DNA of 64,000 nucleotides from UBA1952 sp965200035 (lineage in GTDB: Bacteria > Bacteroidota > Bacteroidia > Chitinophagales > Chitinophagaceae). The notes below the pieces were generated by a model. That model saw only the letters and a list, made by a program, of their open reading frames with translations. It was not told where the DNA came from and did not search any database. The position numbers and the translations under genes were made by a program. Numbering within the stretch: the stretch's first letter is position 1; each line of letters starts with the position of its first letter. The stretch covers positions 2,604,001 through 2,668,000 of the forward strand of contig OZ241334.1 of NCBI GenBank assembly GCA_965200035.1. The letters run 5' to 3'. This document shows positions 17,237 to 24,567 of the stretch, piece by piece.

Positions 17237-18075
17237 GGTGTTCTGGTAATGTTGAATTCTTTAAGCAGGTTGCTGAACAATTGATCGGTGTCCAGCTCGT
17301 CGTCATTATCTTTCTGGAAGCCTTCTTCATGGAAATGATAGAGCTTCCATTCGCCGTCTGCATATTCCAGCGAGGTCAGGTTTTCGATCCAGTCGCCTGA
17401 GTTGAGGTAGGTGATGCTGCCTTCTGCATTGGTGATGGTCTTGATCTCGGGGTGGTGTATATGGCCGCACACTACGTAGTCGTACCCCTTGGATATGCCG
17501 ATGCCCGCGGCCGTGAGCTCAAAGTTGTTGATGAATTTGATGGCGCTCTTTACGCTGTTCTTGATGCGCCTGGATAAAGACAGCTTGCCCTTGCGGAAGA
17601 CTTTCAGTGAGATGAAATTCACCATCCGGTTGAGGAGGATCAGGAAATCGTAGCCTATGGCGCCCAGCTTTGCCAGCCATTTGGAATGCTGCATGGTCAC
17701 GTCGAATACATCTCCGTGGAAGATCCAGGCTTTGGTGCCATTGTTCAGATCGAGCAGCACTTTGTTCACTATCTTCAATGAATTGAGCTCGAAGCCGGCG
17801 AAGCGGCGCAACGTCTCATCATGATTGCCGGGTATGTAATAGACTTTTACGCCCTTGCTGATGAGGCCGAGGATGTGGCGTACGACCTTCATATGGCTTT
17901 TGGGCCAGTACCGCTTATTGAATTGCCAGATGTCAATGATGTCCCCGTTCAGGATGAGCGTTTTCGGCCTGATGCTTTTGAGGTAATACAGCAGCTCCTG
18001 AGCGTGGCATCCGTAAGTGCCCAGATGCACATCTGAGATGACGACTACTTCGGGCTTTCTCTTTACGCTATCCAT
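17233..18075 (-). CDS. Calcineurin-like metallophosphatase, LpxH-like
   Basis: The protein is about 280 residues from ATG 18075 (MDSVKRKPEVVVISDVHLG); the frame opens earlier, but this start fits the family. It carries the full set of metal ligands: DVHLG (D15, H17), LNGDIIDIW, GNHDE, FHGDVFDVT and a late CGHIHHPE. UDP-2,3-diacylglucosamine hydrolases (LpxH) and their relatives share exactly this set, with the insertion of helices between GNHD and the last motif. In Bacteroidota a longer LpxH-like branch of about 270 residues is common and is often beside a glycosyltransferase. Its end overlaps the next gene's start by four bases (ATGA), so it is the first gene of the three-gene operon. A role in lipid A or another phospho-glycolipid is inference. 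Confidence 0.82.
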   Translation of the reverse strand: MDSVKRKPEVVVISDVHLGTYGCHAQELLYYLKSIRPKTLILNGDIIDIWQFNKRYWPKSHMKVVRHILGLISKGVKVYYIPGNHDETLRRFAGFELNSLKIVNKVLLDLNNGTKAWIFHGDVFDVTMQHSKWLAKLGAIGYDFLILLNRMVNFISLKVFRKGKLSLSRRIKNSVKSAIKFINNFELTAAGIGISKGYDYVVCGHIHHPEIKTITNAEGSITYLNSGDWIENLTSLEYADGEWKLYHFHEEGFQKDNDDELDTDQLFSNLLKEFNITRTP

Positions 18076-18290
18076 TATTACAAAAGAAGCCGCTTTGTAT
18101 AAAGCCATTGTTACTACAGTATCAACAAAAGGTCAACAATCATCCAAAGCCATTGACAGGATGAATGAGCTATGTGTTATTATAACAATTAGGTCATCAT
18201 TAATTAACGGAGCGGTTGCGCGGCACAGGTAGGTTTGCAGGGTATTTCCTGCATCCGGAATCATTGCCCCAAAAGTGTTTTTAAAAGAAT

Positions 18291-18437
18291 ATGCCGGATA
18301 TGACCTGCGTTCATTGTAAATGCCGCTCGCTCGAGCGGATCAAACGAAGCTTCCTGCTGAAAACGCTGCTGGGCTTCCTGCCGGTAAGGCAGTACCGCTG
18401 CTGGAAATGCAGCCGCAAAACGCTGCGCTGGCAATAG
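18291..18437 (+). CDS. 48-residue zinc-ribbon-like protein
   Basis: The short frame from ATG 18291 to TAG 18437 encodes a basic 48-residue protein. It has CVHCKC (Cys6, Cys9, Cys11) near the N-terminus and CWKCSRKT (Cys37, Cys40) near the C-terminus, separated by a helical basic stretch. Two CxxC knuckles about 28 residues apart are the layout of a zinc ribbon. The product is rich in Arg and Lys and has no signal, so it may bind nucleic acid or act as a small adaptor. Tiny zinc-ribbon proteins of this kind occur in Bacteroidota and other phyla without known roles. The 21-bp minisatellite begins 40 bases after the stop. Expression is unproven. Confidence 0.5.
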   Translation: MPDMTCVHCKCRSLERIKRSFLLKTLLGFLPVRQYRCWKCSRKTLRWQ

Positions 18438-18477
18438 GCGTTGATGCTGCCTTTTCTAAAAATCAATCATATAGCTG

Positions 18478-18747
18478 GCGGGTGCTGGTTCTGACAAAGC
18501 GGAAGGCAGTTATGAGAATGTGGAAGGCAGTTTGGACATGGCGGGTGCTGGTTATGAGAACGCGGAAGCTGGTTCTGACAAAACGGAAGGCAGTTATGGG
18601 AATGCGGAAGGCAGTTCGGACATGGCGGGTGCCAGTTCAGAGAATGCGGAAGCTGGTTCTGAAAAACCGGAAGCCAGTTCTGGGAAACCGGAAGGCAGTT
18701 CGGAGAATGCGGATGCCGGTTATGAGAAACCGGAAGCCAGTTCGTAA
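18478..18747. repeat. 21-bp tandem repeat (minisatellite), about 12.9 copies
   Basis: Thirteen units of exactly 21 bases with no insertions run from 18478 to 18747; typical units are GCGGAAGCTGGTTCTGACAA(A) and CCGGAAGCCAGTTCTGGGAA(A). Read in the frame of position 18478 they give an acidic seven-residue repeat (for example AEAGSDK, TEGSYGN, AEGSSDM, PEASSGK) ended by TAA at 18745-18747. That frame is closed upstream by TAG at 18472-18474 and offers only GTG 18520 as start. Another frame starting at ATG 18320 reads the repeat as an Arg/Trp/Val-rich chain to 18784. Neither is a convincing gene; the array may be non-coding or a decayed repeat protein. Confidence 0.8.
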
Positions 18748-18793
18748 CCGGCAGGAATTTCTTAGCAATTCTAAGTATTTATAAAGCAGCGAC

Positions 18794-18866
18794 TTGTCAT
18801 TCCGCCAGGAATCCACAGTAAGTTACAGGCCTGCAATCAGCATAAAGATTCCTTACGGAATGACAA
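18794..18866. repeat. Imperfect inverted repeat of about 20-bp arms
   Basis: TTGTCATTCCGccAGGAATC at 18794-18813 is matched by the reverse complement of 18847-18866 except for two central bases (cc versus ta). The arms enclose 33 bases. It follows the minisatellite by 46 bases and precedes a copy of the dispersed palindrome. The family differs in sequence from that palindrome and only this copy was noticed in the window. Confidence 0.65.
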
Positions 18867-18935
18867 AGTTGTTGTGTACCAGCGGTGTAGAAAAAAAGGA
18901 ATAAGATTGCTGTGTGAGTGGGTGGACCCCTTGCT

Positions 18936-19008
18936 GCTGTGGGATCCTTCGTGCCTCAGGATGACTTGCGTATATAGGTCATGCTGACGTAAGGAAGCAT
19001 CCCACAGC
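18936..19008. repeat. Dispersed palindromic repeat, near-complete copy
   Basis: Starts GCTGTGGGATCCTTCGTGCC, has CAGGATGAC, a short spacer, CATGCTGACG, and ends AAGCATCCCACAGC. The halves are inverted and differ mainly by C/G exchanges at matching positions. It lies between the minisatellite block and the end of the first XRE gene. Confidence 0.8.
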
Positions 19009-19044
19009 GGGCAGATGTTTGGTAAGCTATAAATAAAGATGAAT

Positions 19045-19290
19045 CTACACCCAATCCGAAAAAAAGCCTGCGGGGGCTATCTCCAGCGCTTTGGCAAGAT
19101 TCAGTATTTGGCTGAGGCTTGTATTGATAATGCCGCGCTCTATCTTAGATACCTGCATGGGCTCAATATTGGCTTTCCAGGCCAGTTGCTCCTGGGTTAG
19201 CTTTTTTTCGAGGCGTATTGTCTTCAGCCGTTCCCCAAATAGTCTGATGCCTTCTTCATCGCGCAGATACTTCACCGGATAAAAAAGCAT
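19045..19290 (-). CDS. XRE-family helix-turn-helix regulator 1 of the delta-60 array
   Basis: The 81-residue protein (ATG 19290; a GTG one codon earlier is possible) is almost only a Cro/C1-type HTH: FGERLKTIRLEKKLTQEQLAWKANIEPMQVSKIERGIINTSLSQILNLAKAL, with the QEQLA helix 2, the recognition helix around EPMQVSKIERG and the final helix. A short tail ends FFSDWV. It is transcribed away from the first delta-60 gene; the 95-bp gap between them contains the palindrome GTCAAATTTGAC and the promoter box. It therefore probably regulates itself and that secreted protein. XRE 2 at 20971-21213 is a paralogue with the same placement, but the two differ in most residues outside the HTH core. Confidence 0.88.
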   Translation of the reverse strand: MLFYPVKYLRDEEGIRLFGERLKTIRLEKKLTQEQLAWKANIEPMQVSKIERGIINTSLSQILNLAKALEIAPAGFFSDWV

Positions 19291-19311
19291 CACACAAGCA
19301 AGACTCGTACA

Positions 19312-19343
19312 GTCAAATTTGACTAATTGAGTTATTATATTTG
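19312..19343 (+). promoter_or_regulatory. Promoter and palindromic operator of delta-60 gene 1
   Basis: TATATTTG at 19336-19343 matches the Bacteroidota minus-7 box, 42 bases before the start codon. GTCAAATTTGAC at 19312-19323, a perfect 12-bp palindrome, lies just upstream where the minus-33 element would be and is a good candidate operator for the divergent XRE protein. From the box to the ATG the sequence is nearly the same as upstream of the other two delta-60 genes. Confidence 0.6.
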
Positions 19344-19385
19344 CACTATTATTGTACCCTTTAAAGTTTACATCCCCAAACCTTT

Positions 19386-20837
19386 ATGAAGCGATTTCTT
19401 ATTCTTATAGCCGGCGCTTTGCTCTTTGCCATACATGCAAATTCGCAGAACCATCAGGGGCTTGACCGCACTTTTGGTACAGATGGTTTGGCGTTAATTA
19501 AATTTCAAAACAACTCAACGAGCGGCACCGCTCTGGCCCTGCAGCCTGACGGTAAGATTATTTCCGGTGGCAATAGCAGTGGTGGGGCGCTTGTAATAAG
19601 ATATAATGCGGATGGTACTCCTGATCAGAGCTTTGGTTCTTACGGGGCATTTAATACACCATCGTTAGAAGAGATCAATGATATAATAGTACTGCAGGAT
19701 GGTAAAATACTGATAGCAGGCTGCGGAATAATGCGGCTTATGCCGAATGGCAGCGTAGATCACAGCTTCGGCACTACCGGCCAGCTTGATCCACCCATTT
19801 GTGTTGACCAAATGACTATGCTGCCGGATAGCAAGATTTTAATAAGCGGAAATGCAAATGTTGCAGGCACAGATCGGCGTGTACTGATGCGCTACCTGCC
19901 TGATGGCGCGCTCGACAGCACGTTTGGAAACAATGGCAGCACCGCAACAGATTTTCAATATGATGATTGTAAAGGCCTTGCATTGATGCCTGACGGGCGC
20001 ATAGTGGTAGGTGGAAGTGGTGATGATACTGCCCGCCCGCCTACCTATCCGGCAGATATATTTATAACCTGCCACCTGCCTACCGGAGAGCTAGATACTA
20101 CCTTCAACCATACAGGTACCAAGAATTATACGAACCATACTATCCTAAGAGGTGATGCTATGACTTTGCAGCCGGATGGTAAGGTACTTGTTGCAAGCGA
20201 TGCTGTTGATACGACCTATATTATCCGGTTCAACCTCAATGGTCAACTTGACAGCACATTTGGGGTATATGGTGAATTCAGCTTTACCCCTACCTCCTTT
20301 TCCACCCGGTGCTTGGCGCTGCTACCCGATGGCAGAATCCTGTTGGGCGGTGATAACGATACTCATTTCATATTAGTGCGTGTGAAAGCAGATGGATCTT
20401 CTTTGGACTCAACTTTTGGCCGGGATGGTATGATAATGACCAGCGCTATAGGGCGCGGGGTGAACTGGCTGGGTTCTATCCTCTTACAACCCGATGGCAA
20501 AATAGTGGGCGTGGGTGAAGCTGCGGACAATATGACTACGGTGCGCTACCTGGCAGATGCACCCACCGCTATAGCTGCTGCACCTGCTGCATCTCCCGTG
20601 CGCTTTACCATTTTCCCTAATCCCGCTACCACTATTGCTGCACTTACAGCATCCCCTGAATTTATATCAGACGCTGAACTGATTGCGGCAGATGGAAAAG
20701 TCGTCAGACAGTTCCATTTCACTCCTGCCCACAGCACAGAGCTTGCATTGCAGGGCATACCTACAGGGCTGTACACCCTTCGTTGTCATTTTTTCGGCAC
20801 CAGTCAGGCCGCCGCTCAATCTTTGCTTATACGCTAG
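19386..20837 (+). CDS. Delta-60 repeat secreted protein with T9SS sorting domain, paralogue 1
   Basis: The 483-residue protein has a signal peptide ending near HANSQ, then about eight units of the delta-60 repeat, each with a core such as DGTPDQSFGSYG, NGSVDHSFGTTG, DGALDSTFGNNG, NGQLDSTFGVYG. These blades form a beta-propeller-like domain in related proteins. The last ~85 residues are a T9SS type A sorting domain (FTIFPNPATT, an IAADGKVVRQF segment, GIPTGLYTLRC). It should be exported by T9SS and held at or released from the cell surface. It is the first of three tandem paralogues; its final third and 3' flank are almost identical to paralogue 2. The role may be adhesion or carbohydrate binding, but nothing proves it. 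The divergent XRE gene is its likely regulator. Confidence 0.88.
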   Translation: MKRFLILIAGALLFAIHANSQNHQGLDRTFGTDGLALIKFQNNSTSGTALALQPDGKIISGGNSSGGALVIRYNADGTPDQSFGSYGAFNTPSLEEINDIIVLQDGKILIAGCGIMRLMPNGSVDHSFGTTGQLDPPICVDQMTMLPDSKILISGNANVAGTDRRVLMRYLPDGALDSTFGNNGSTATDFQYDDCKGLALMPDGRIVVGGSGDDTARPPTYPADIFITCHLPTGELDTTFNHTGTKNYTNHTILRGDAMTLQPDGKVLVASDAVDTTYIIRFNLNGQLDSTFGVYGEFSFTPTSFSTRCLALLPDGRILLGGDNDTHFILVRVKADGSSLDSTFGRDGMIMTSAIGRGVNWLGSILLQPDGKIVGVGEAADNMTTVRYLADAPTAIAAAPAASPVRFTIFPNPATTIAALTASPEFISDAELIAADGKVVRQFHFTPAHSTELALQGIPTGLYTLRCHFFGTSQAAAQSLLIR

Positions 20838-20844
20838 TACTTTA

Positions 20845-20970
20845 TCCCCCGCTGCCGCACGCCTGAGGCACTCGCCTGCGCACAGATGGCTTTGTGGCTA
20901 TCCTGAATGTGAGATGAGGCCACAAGCCGGCTACACTAAGGCTGTACTTCAGGCTTGCGGCAGCGGGGGA
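20845..20970. repeat. 126-bp palindromic element A after delta-60 gene 1
   Basis: Outer arms TCCCCCGCTGCCGCA and TGCGGCAGCGGGGGA flank further imperfect pairing (CGCCTGAGG with CTTCAGGC) and an inner pair GGCTTTGTGGC / GCCACAAGCC. The element ends exactly at the stop of the XRE 2 gene. A copy differing by about one base lies at 22793-22917. It could be a bidirectional transcription stop between convergent genes, or a mobile palindrome. Confidence 0.75.
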
Positions 20971-21213
20971 TCAGGAGGCTTCCAGGTTAACTAATTCCTG
21001 AGCTGATACGCCTAATTGAGAAGCAATCAGGAAGAGATGGGAGATGCTGGTATTGATTTTGCCCAGCTCTATACGATTGATCTGGCTAAGCTCAATGCCA
21101 CAGTTGTGTGCCAGTTGCTGCTGAGATAGGCCGGATGCCATTCTGATAGCACGTACTTTTTTGCCGAATGCTGCTAATATGTCCTCATCTCTGTACTGCT
21201 TCTGTCTGGTCAC
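20971..21213 (-). CDS. XRE-family helix-turn-helix regulator 2 of the delta-60 array
   Basis: An 80-residue protein that starts at GTG 21213; no ATG start is available. The Cro/C1-type HTH runs from about residue 15 to 70: FGKKVRAIRMASGLSQQQLA, then the recognition helix region ELSQINRIELGKINTS, and the third and fourth helices HLFLIASQLGV. It is divergent from delta-60 gene 2, with 114 bases between the two starts, as XRE 1 is from gene 1, so a duplicated regulator/target module is likely. Its operator has probably diverged: no GTCAAATTTGAC is seen here, only a TTAATTGAA-like sequence next to the promoter. The gene is convergent with delta-60 gene 1 across palindromic element A. Confidence 0.87.
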   Translation of the reverse strand: MTRQKQYRDEDILAAFGKKVRAIRMASGLSQQQLAHNCGIELSQINRIELGKINTSISHLFLIASQLGVSAQELVNLEAS

Positions 21214-21254
21214 GAAGCAAGGTGATAAAGTGTGTAGGAAATTTATTAGGCAGA

Positions 21255-21285
21255 TTTGCTTAATTGAACTGTGTTATTATATTTG
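21255..21285 (+). promoter_or_regulatory. Promoter of delta-60 gene 2
   Basis: TTTG at 21255-21258, then 19 bases, then TATATTTG at 21278-21285: an exact match to the Bacteroidota consensus. The leader from the box to the ATG is closely conserved with paralogues 1 and 3. An AATTGAA-containing stretch lies between the two boxes and could be bound by the divergent XRE protein. Confidence 0.7.
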
Positions 21286-21327
21286 CGCTATTATTGTATC
21301 CCTTAAAGATTACATCCCCAATTGTTT

Positions 21328-22785
21328 ATGAAAAGAATTGTTCTCCTTATTGCAGGCTTTTTCCTTTATTCAGCCGGTATCCTTGCGCAAAATCATCAGG
21401 GGCTTGACCGCACTTTTGGTACGGATGGCCTGGCACTGATTAAATTTCAAAACAACTCAAGTCATGGTCTTGCTGTAGCTCTCCAGCCGAATGGCAAAAT
21501 CTTATCGGGTGGCAGTTCAGATGGAAATTCACTCGTTGTGCGTTACAATGCAGACGGCACATTAGATCAAGGTTTTGGCTCGTATGGGATATTCAATACT
21601 ACCTCGTTGGGATATGCTATAGACAATATCGTAGTGCAGCCGGATGGTAAAATACTAATAGGTGGCTGCGGAATAATGCGGCTTATGCCGAATGGCAGCG
21701 TAGATCACAGCTTCGGCACTACCGGCCAGCTAGACCCGCCTATGTGCGCTGACCGGATGACCTTACTGCCGGATGGAAAGATATTGATAGCTGGCCATGC
21801 TTATGCTGGTGGTATTACAGAGAGCCGTATTCTGATGCGTTACTTATCTGATGGGGTCTTGGATAGCAGCTTTGGAACAAATGGCAGCACAGCTACAGAT
21901 TGGCAATACAGAGATTGTTATGGAATTGCAATAAGAACTGATGGCTCTATAGTGGTAGGAGGAAATGGTGTTGATACCGGCCATCCACCCGACTATCCCG
22001 CAGATATTTTTATTACCCGCCATCTGCCTGATGGGAAGTTGGATACTACATTTAACCATACAGGTACCAAAAATTACATGAACCAGACTTTGCATAGAGG
22101 ATATGCGATGGCTCTACAGGCAAATAATAAAATGCTGATTGCAAGTGATGGAGCTGATACAAGCGCTGTAATCCGGTTCAACACAAATGGTCAACTCGAT
22201 AGTACATTCGGAATAAATGGTGAGTTTCGCTTAAACTCGATGTCATTTACTTCCCGATGCCTTGCGCTGCTGCCGGATGGCAGAATACTGTTGGGCGGCG
22301 ATAATAATACCCATTTCATACTGCTGCGTGTAAAGGCAGATGGCTCTTCGTTAGATTCCACCTTTGGCCGGAATGGAATAATAATGACCAGCGCTACAGG
22401 GCGCGGGGTGAACTGGCTGGGTTCCATCCTCTTACAGCCCGATGGTAAAATAGTGGGCGTGGGTGAAGCTGCGGACAATATGACTACGGTGCGCTACCTG
22501 GCAGATGCACCCACCGCTATAGCTGCTGCACCTGCTGCATCTCCCGTGCGCTTTACTATTTTCCCTAATCCTACTACCACTATGGCTACAATTACATCAT
22601 CCACTGAATCGATAGCCGGTGCCGAGCTGATTGCGGCAGATGGAAAGCTGGTCAGGCAATTTCACTTCATACCTGCTTACAGTACAGAGCTAGCCTTGCA
22701 GGGCATACCTACAGGGCTGTACACCCTTCGTTGTCATTTTTTCGGCACCAGTCAGGCCGCCGCTCAATCTTTGCTTATACGCTAG
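21328..22785 (+). CDS. Delta-60 repeat secreted protein with T9SS sorting domain, paralogue 2
   Basis: This protein of about 485 residues starts at ATG 21328, which aligns with the starts of the other two paralogues; the upstream TTG at 21322 is rejected. The layout is the same: signal peptide (ending near ILAQ), delta-60 repeats (DGTLDQGFGSYG, DGVLDSSFGTNG, NGQLDSTFGINGEF) and a T9SS type A domain. Its signal peptide differs in sequence from those of paralogues 1 and 3. From about VNWLGSILLQPDGK through APTAIAAAPAASPV it matches paralogue 1 exactly in protein, and the end QGIPTGLYTLRC to the stop and the 3' flank are nearly identical at DNA level. The middle of the sorting domain instead resembles paralogue 3 (TTTMATITSSTESIAGAE). 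This mosaic pattern suggests gene conversion. Confidence 0.88.
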   Translation: MKRIVLLIAGFFLYSAGILAQNHQGLDRTFGTDGLALIKFQNNSSHGLAVALQPNGKILSGGSSDGNSLVVRYNADGTLDQGFGSYGIFNTTSLGYAIDNIVVQPDGKILIGGCGIMRLMPNGSVDHSFGTTGQLDPPMCADRMTLLPDGKILIAGHAYAGGITESRILMRYLSDGVLDSSFGTNGSTATDWQYRDCYGIAIRTDGSIVVGGNGVDTGHPPDYPADIFITRHLPDGKLDTTFNHTGTKNYMNQTLHRGYAMALQANNKMLIASDGADTSAVIRFNTNGQLDSTFGINGEFRLNSMSFTSRCLALLPDGRILLGGDNNTHFILLRVKADGSSLDSTFGRNGIIMTSATGRGVNWLGSILLQPDGKIVGVGEAADNMTTVRYLADAPTAIAAAPAASPVRFTIFPNPTTTMATITSSTESIAGAELIAADGKLVRQFHFIPAYSTELALQGIPTGLYTLRCHFFGTSQAAAQSLLIR

Positions 22786-22792
22786 TACTTTA

Positions 22793-22917
22793 TCCCCCGC
22801 TGCCGCACGCCTGAGGCACTCGCCTGCGCACAGATGGCTTTGTGGCTATCCTGAATGTGAGATGAGGCCACAAGCCGGCTACACTAAAGCTGTACTTCAG
22901 GCTTGCGGCAGCGGGGA
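22793..22917. repeat. 125-bp palindromic element B after delta-60 gene 2
   Basis: Nearly identical to element A at 20845-20970, with the same outer arms and inner pairing, but shortened by one G at its right end. Where element A is followed by the XRE 2 gene, element B is joined directly to the TATATTTG box of delta-60 gene 3, so no XRE gene or minus-33 region follows. Confidence 0.75.
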
Positions 22918-22918
22918 C

Positions 22919-22926
22919 TATATTTG
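22919..22926 (+). promoter_or_regulatory. Truncated promoter of delta-60 gene 3
   Basis: TATATTTG and the following leader are conserved with genes 1 and 2, but upstream sequence is replaced two bases away by palindromic element B, so the usual minus-33 element and the XRE operator region are missing. Transcription may depend on read-through or be weak. Confidence 0.5.
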
Positions 22927-22968
22927 CACTATTATTTTACCCTTTAAAGTTTACATCCCCAAGCTTTT

Positions 22969-24426
22969 ATGAAACGATTTCTTATTCTCACTGCCGGTGC
23001 TTTGCTCATTGCCATACATGTAAATTCGCAGAACCATCAGGGACTTGATCCAAGCTTTGGCCATAGCGGCCTTGCTTTTATTAAGTTTCAGAACAAATCA
23101 ACCACTGGCCTATCAATGGCTTTGCAATTAGATGGTAAGGTAATTTGCGGTGGTGGTAATATTAATGGAGCGGTAATAGCACGATATAATTCGAATGGTT
23201 CGCCTGACGAAAGTTTTGGCTCATTTGGAGTGATTGACATACCATCCCTAGAAGCGGTAAACAATATAATTGTTCAACCCGATGGAAAGATCTTGATTGC
23301 TGGTTGTCAGATCATGCGCTTGATGCCAGACGGCACTGTAGATCATAGTTTTGGCAATATGGGCCAATTCATGCCACCGGACTGTGCCAATCAAATGGCA
23401 CTACAGCCTGACGGTAAAATATTAGTAGCAAGCAGCACGCCTAGCACTTTTGTGATGTATCTCAGTCGTTATCTGCAAGATGGTGAAGTAGATAGCACCT
23501 TTGGTGTAAATGGAATTTCTACTCTAGACTGGTATGATGGGGACTGCAAAGCACTTGCTTTATTAGCTGACGGCAAGATCGTGACTGGAGGGAATGGGAC
23601 AGATTTCAGTCTTGTGAATAACGCAACAGACATGCTATTGACAAGGCATTTACCAAATGGACGACTTGATACAACTTTTAATCATACAGGAAGACTGAAC
23701 TACATAGATTTTCCAAAGAGTGTCTTTTACTGCTATGCAATGTCTGCTCAATCTGATGGCAAATTATTGGTAGCAGGTGCTTACGGCGATATCGCCTTCG
23801 TGTTACGCTTTAATATAAATGGCACGCTGGATAATACTTTTGGGCAGCAAGGATTATTTCAATTTGCATGTACTACGCCCTTTGCTAGTTCTGTCTTAAC
23901 CTTTCCGGATGGACGAATACTTTTTTCAGGCGATACACGCTGGGATAACTTTGTTTTGGCGCGTATAAAAGCTGATGGGTCTTCACTTGATTCAACTTTT
24001 GGCCATAATGGAATAATTCTTACTAATCCTGCAGGTGGTACGTACAATGTACTTGCAGCTACTGTGATACAGCCTGATGGCAAAATATTAGGTATTGGTG
24101 AAGGCTCGGATAATATGACTACGGTGCGCTACCTGGCCGATGCGCCTACCGCTATAGGTGCTGCACCTGCTGCATCTCCCGTGCGCTTTACTATTTTCCC
24201 TAATCCTACTACCACTATGGCTACAATTACATCATCCACTGAATCGATAGCCGGTGCCGAGCTGATTGCGGCAGATGGAAAAGTAGCCAAGCAGTTCCGC
24301 TTCATACCAGCTCAAAGTGTAGAGATTGCATTACAAGGCATACCTACAGGGCTGTACACCCTTCGTTGTCATTTTTTCGGCACCAGTCAGGCCGCCGCAC
24401 AATCCCTGCTTATCCGCAACCCATAA
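22969..24426 (+). CDS. Delta-60 repeat secreted protein with T9SS sorting domain, paralogue 3
   Basis: The 485-residue protein begins with a signal peptide nearly identical to paralogue 1 (MKRFLIL.AGALL.AIH.NSQNHQGLD). Its delta-60 region is the most diverged of the three (NGSPDESFGSFG, DGEVDSTFGVNG, NGRLDTTFNHTG, NGTLDNTFGQQG). The sorting domain (FTIFPNPTTTMATITSSTES) again matches paralogue 2 closely. The C-terminus has two extra residues (RNP) and the 3' flank lacks the palindromic element. No XRE gene accompanies it and its promoter region is cut short. The pattern of a conserved 5' end, diverged middle and conserved 3' end is what repeated exchange between tandem copies would give. Function unknown; surface location is expected from T9SS. 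Confidence 0.87.
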   Translation: MKRFLILTAGALLIAIHVNSQNHQGLDPSFGHSGLAFIKFQNKSTTGLSMALQLDGKVICGGGNINGAVIARYNSNGSPDESFGSFGVIDIPSLEAVNNIIVQPDGKILIAGCQIMRLMPDGTVDHSFGNMGQFMPPDCANQMALQPDGKILVASSTPSTFVMYLSRYLQDGEVDSTFGVNGISTLDWYDGDCKALALLADGKIVTGGNGTDFSLVNNATDMLLTRHLPNGRLDTTFNHTGRLNYIDFPKSVFYCYAMSAQSDGKLLVAGAYGDIAFVLRFNINGTLDNTFGQQGLFQFACTTPFASSVLTFPDGRILFSGDTRWDNFVLARIKADGSSLDSTFGHNGIILTNPAGGTYNVLAATVIQPDGKILGIGEGSDNMTTVRYLADAPTAIGAAPAASPVRFTIFPNPTTTMATITSSTESIAGAELIAADGKVAKQFRFIPAQSVEIALQGIPTGLYTLRCHFFGTSQAAAQSLLIRNP

Positions 24427-24567
24427 GGGTACTTATCTCTTCATTTTAATCCCCTCTTCCATCATGTCGCCACCTTAGCCAGTGGCAGGCTATAAGCCTG
24501 CTGTGCCCTTGCGCGCATCGTACCAAACAAATATTTAAAAACAAGTTTCAAACACTCCGAACAAACA

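Noticed and set aside
18320..18784. Arg/Trp-rich 154-codon frame across the minisatellite
   Set aside because: It overlaps the zinc-ribbon frame and consists mostly of one repeat read in one of several open frames; no independent coding signal.
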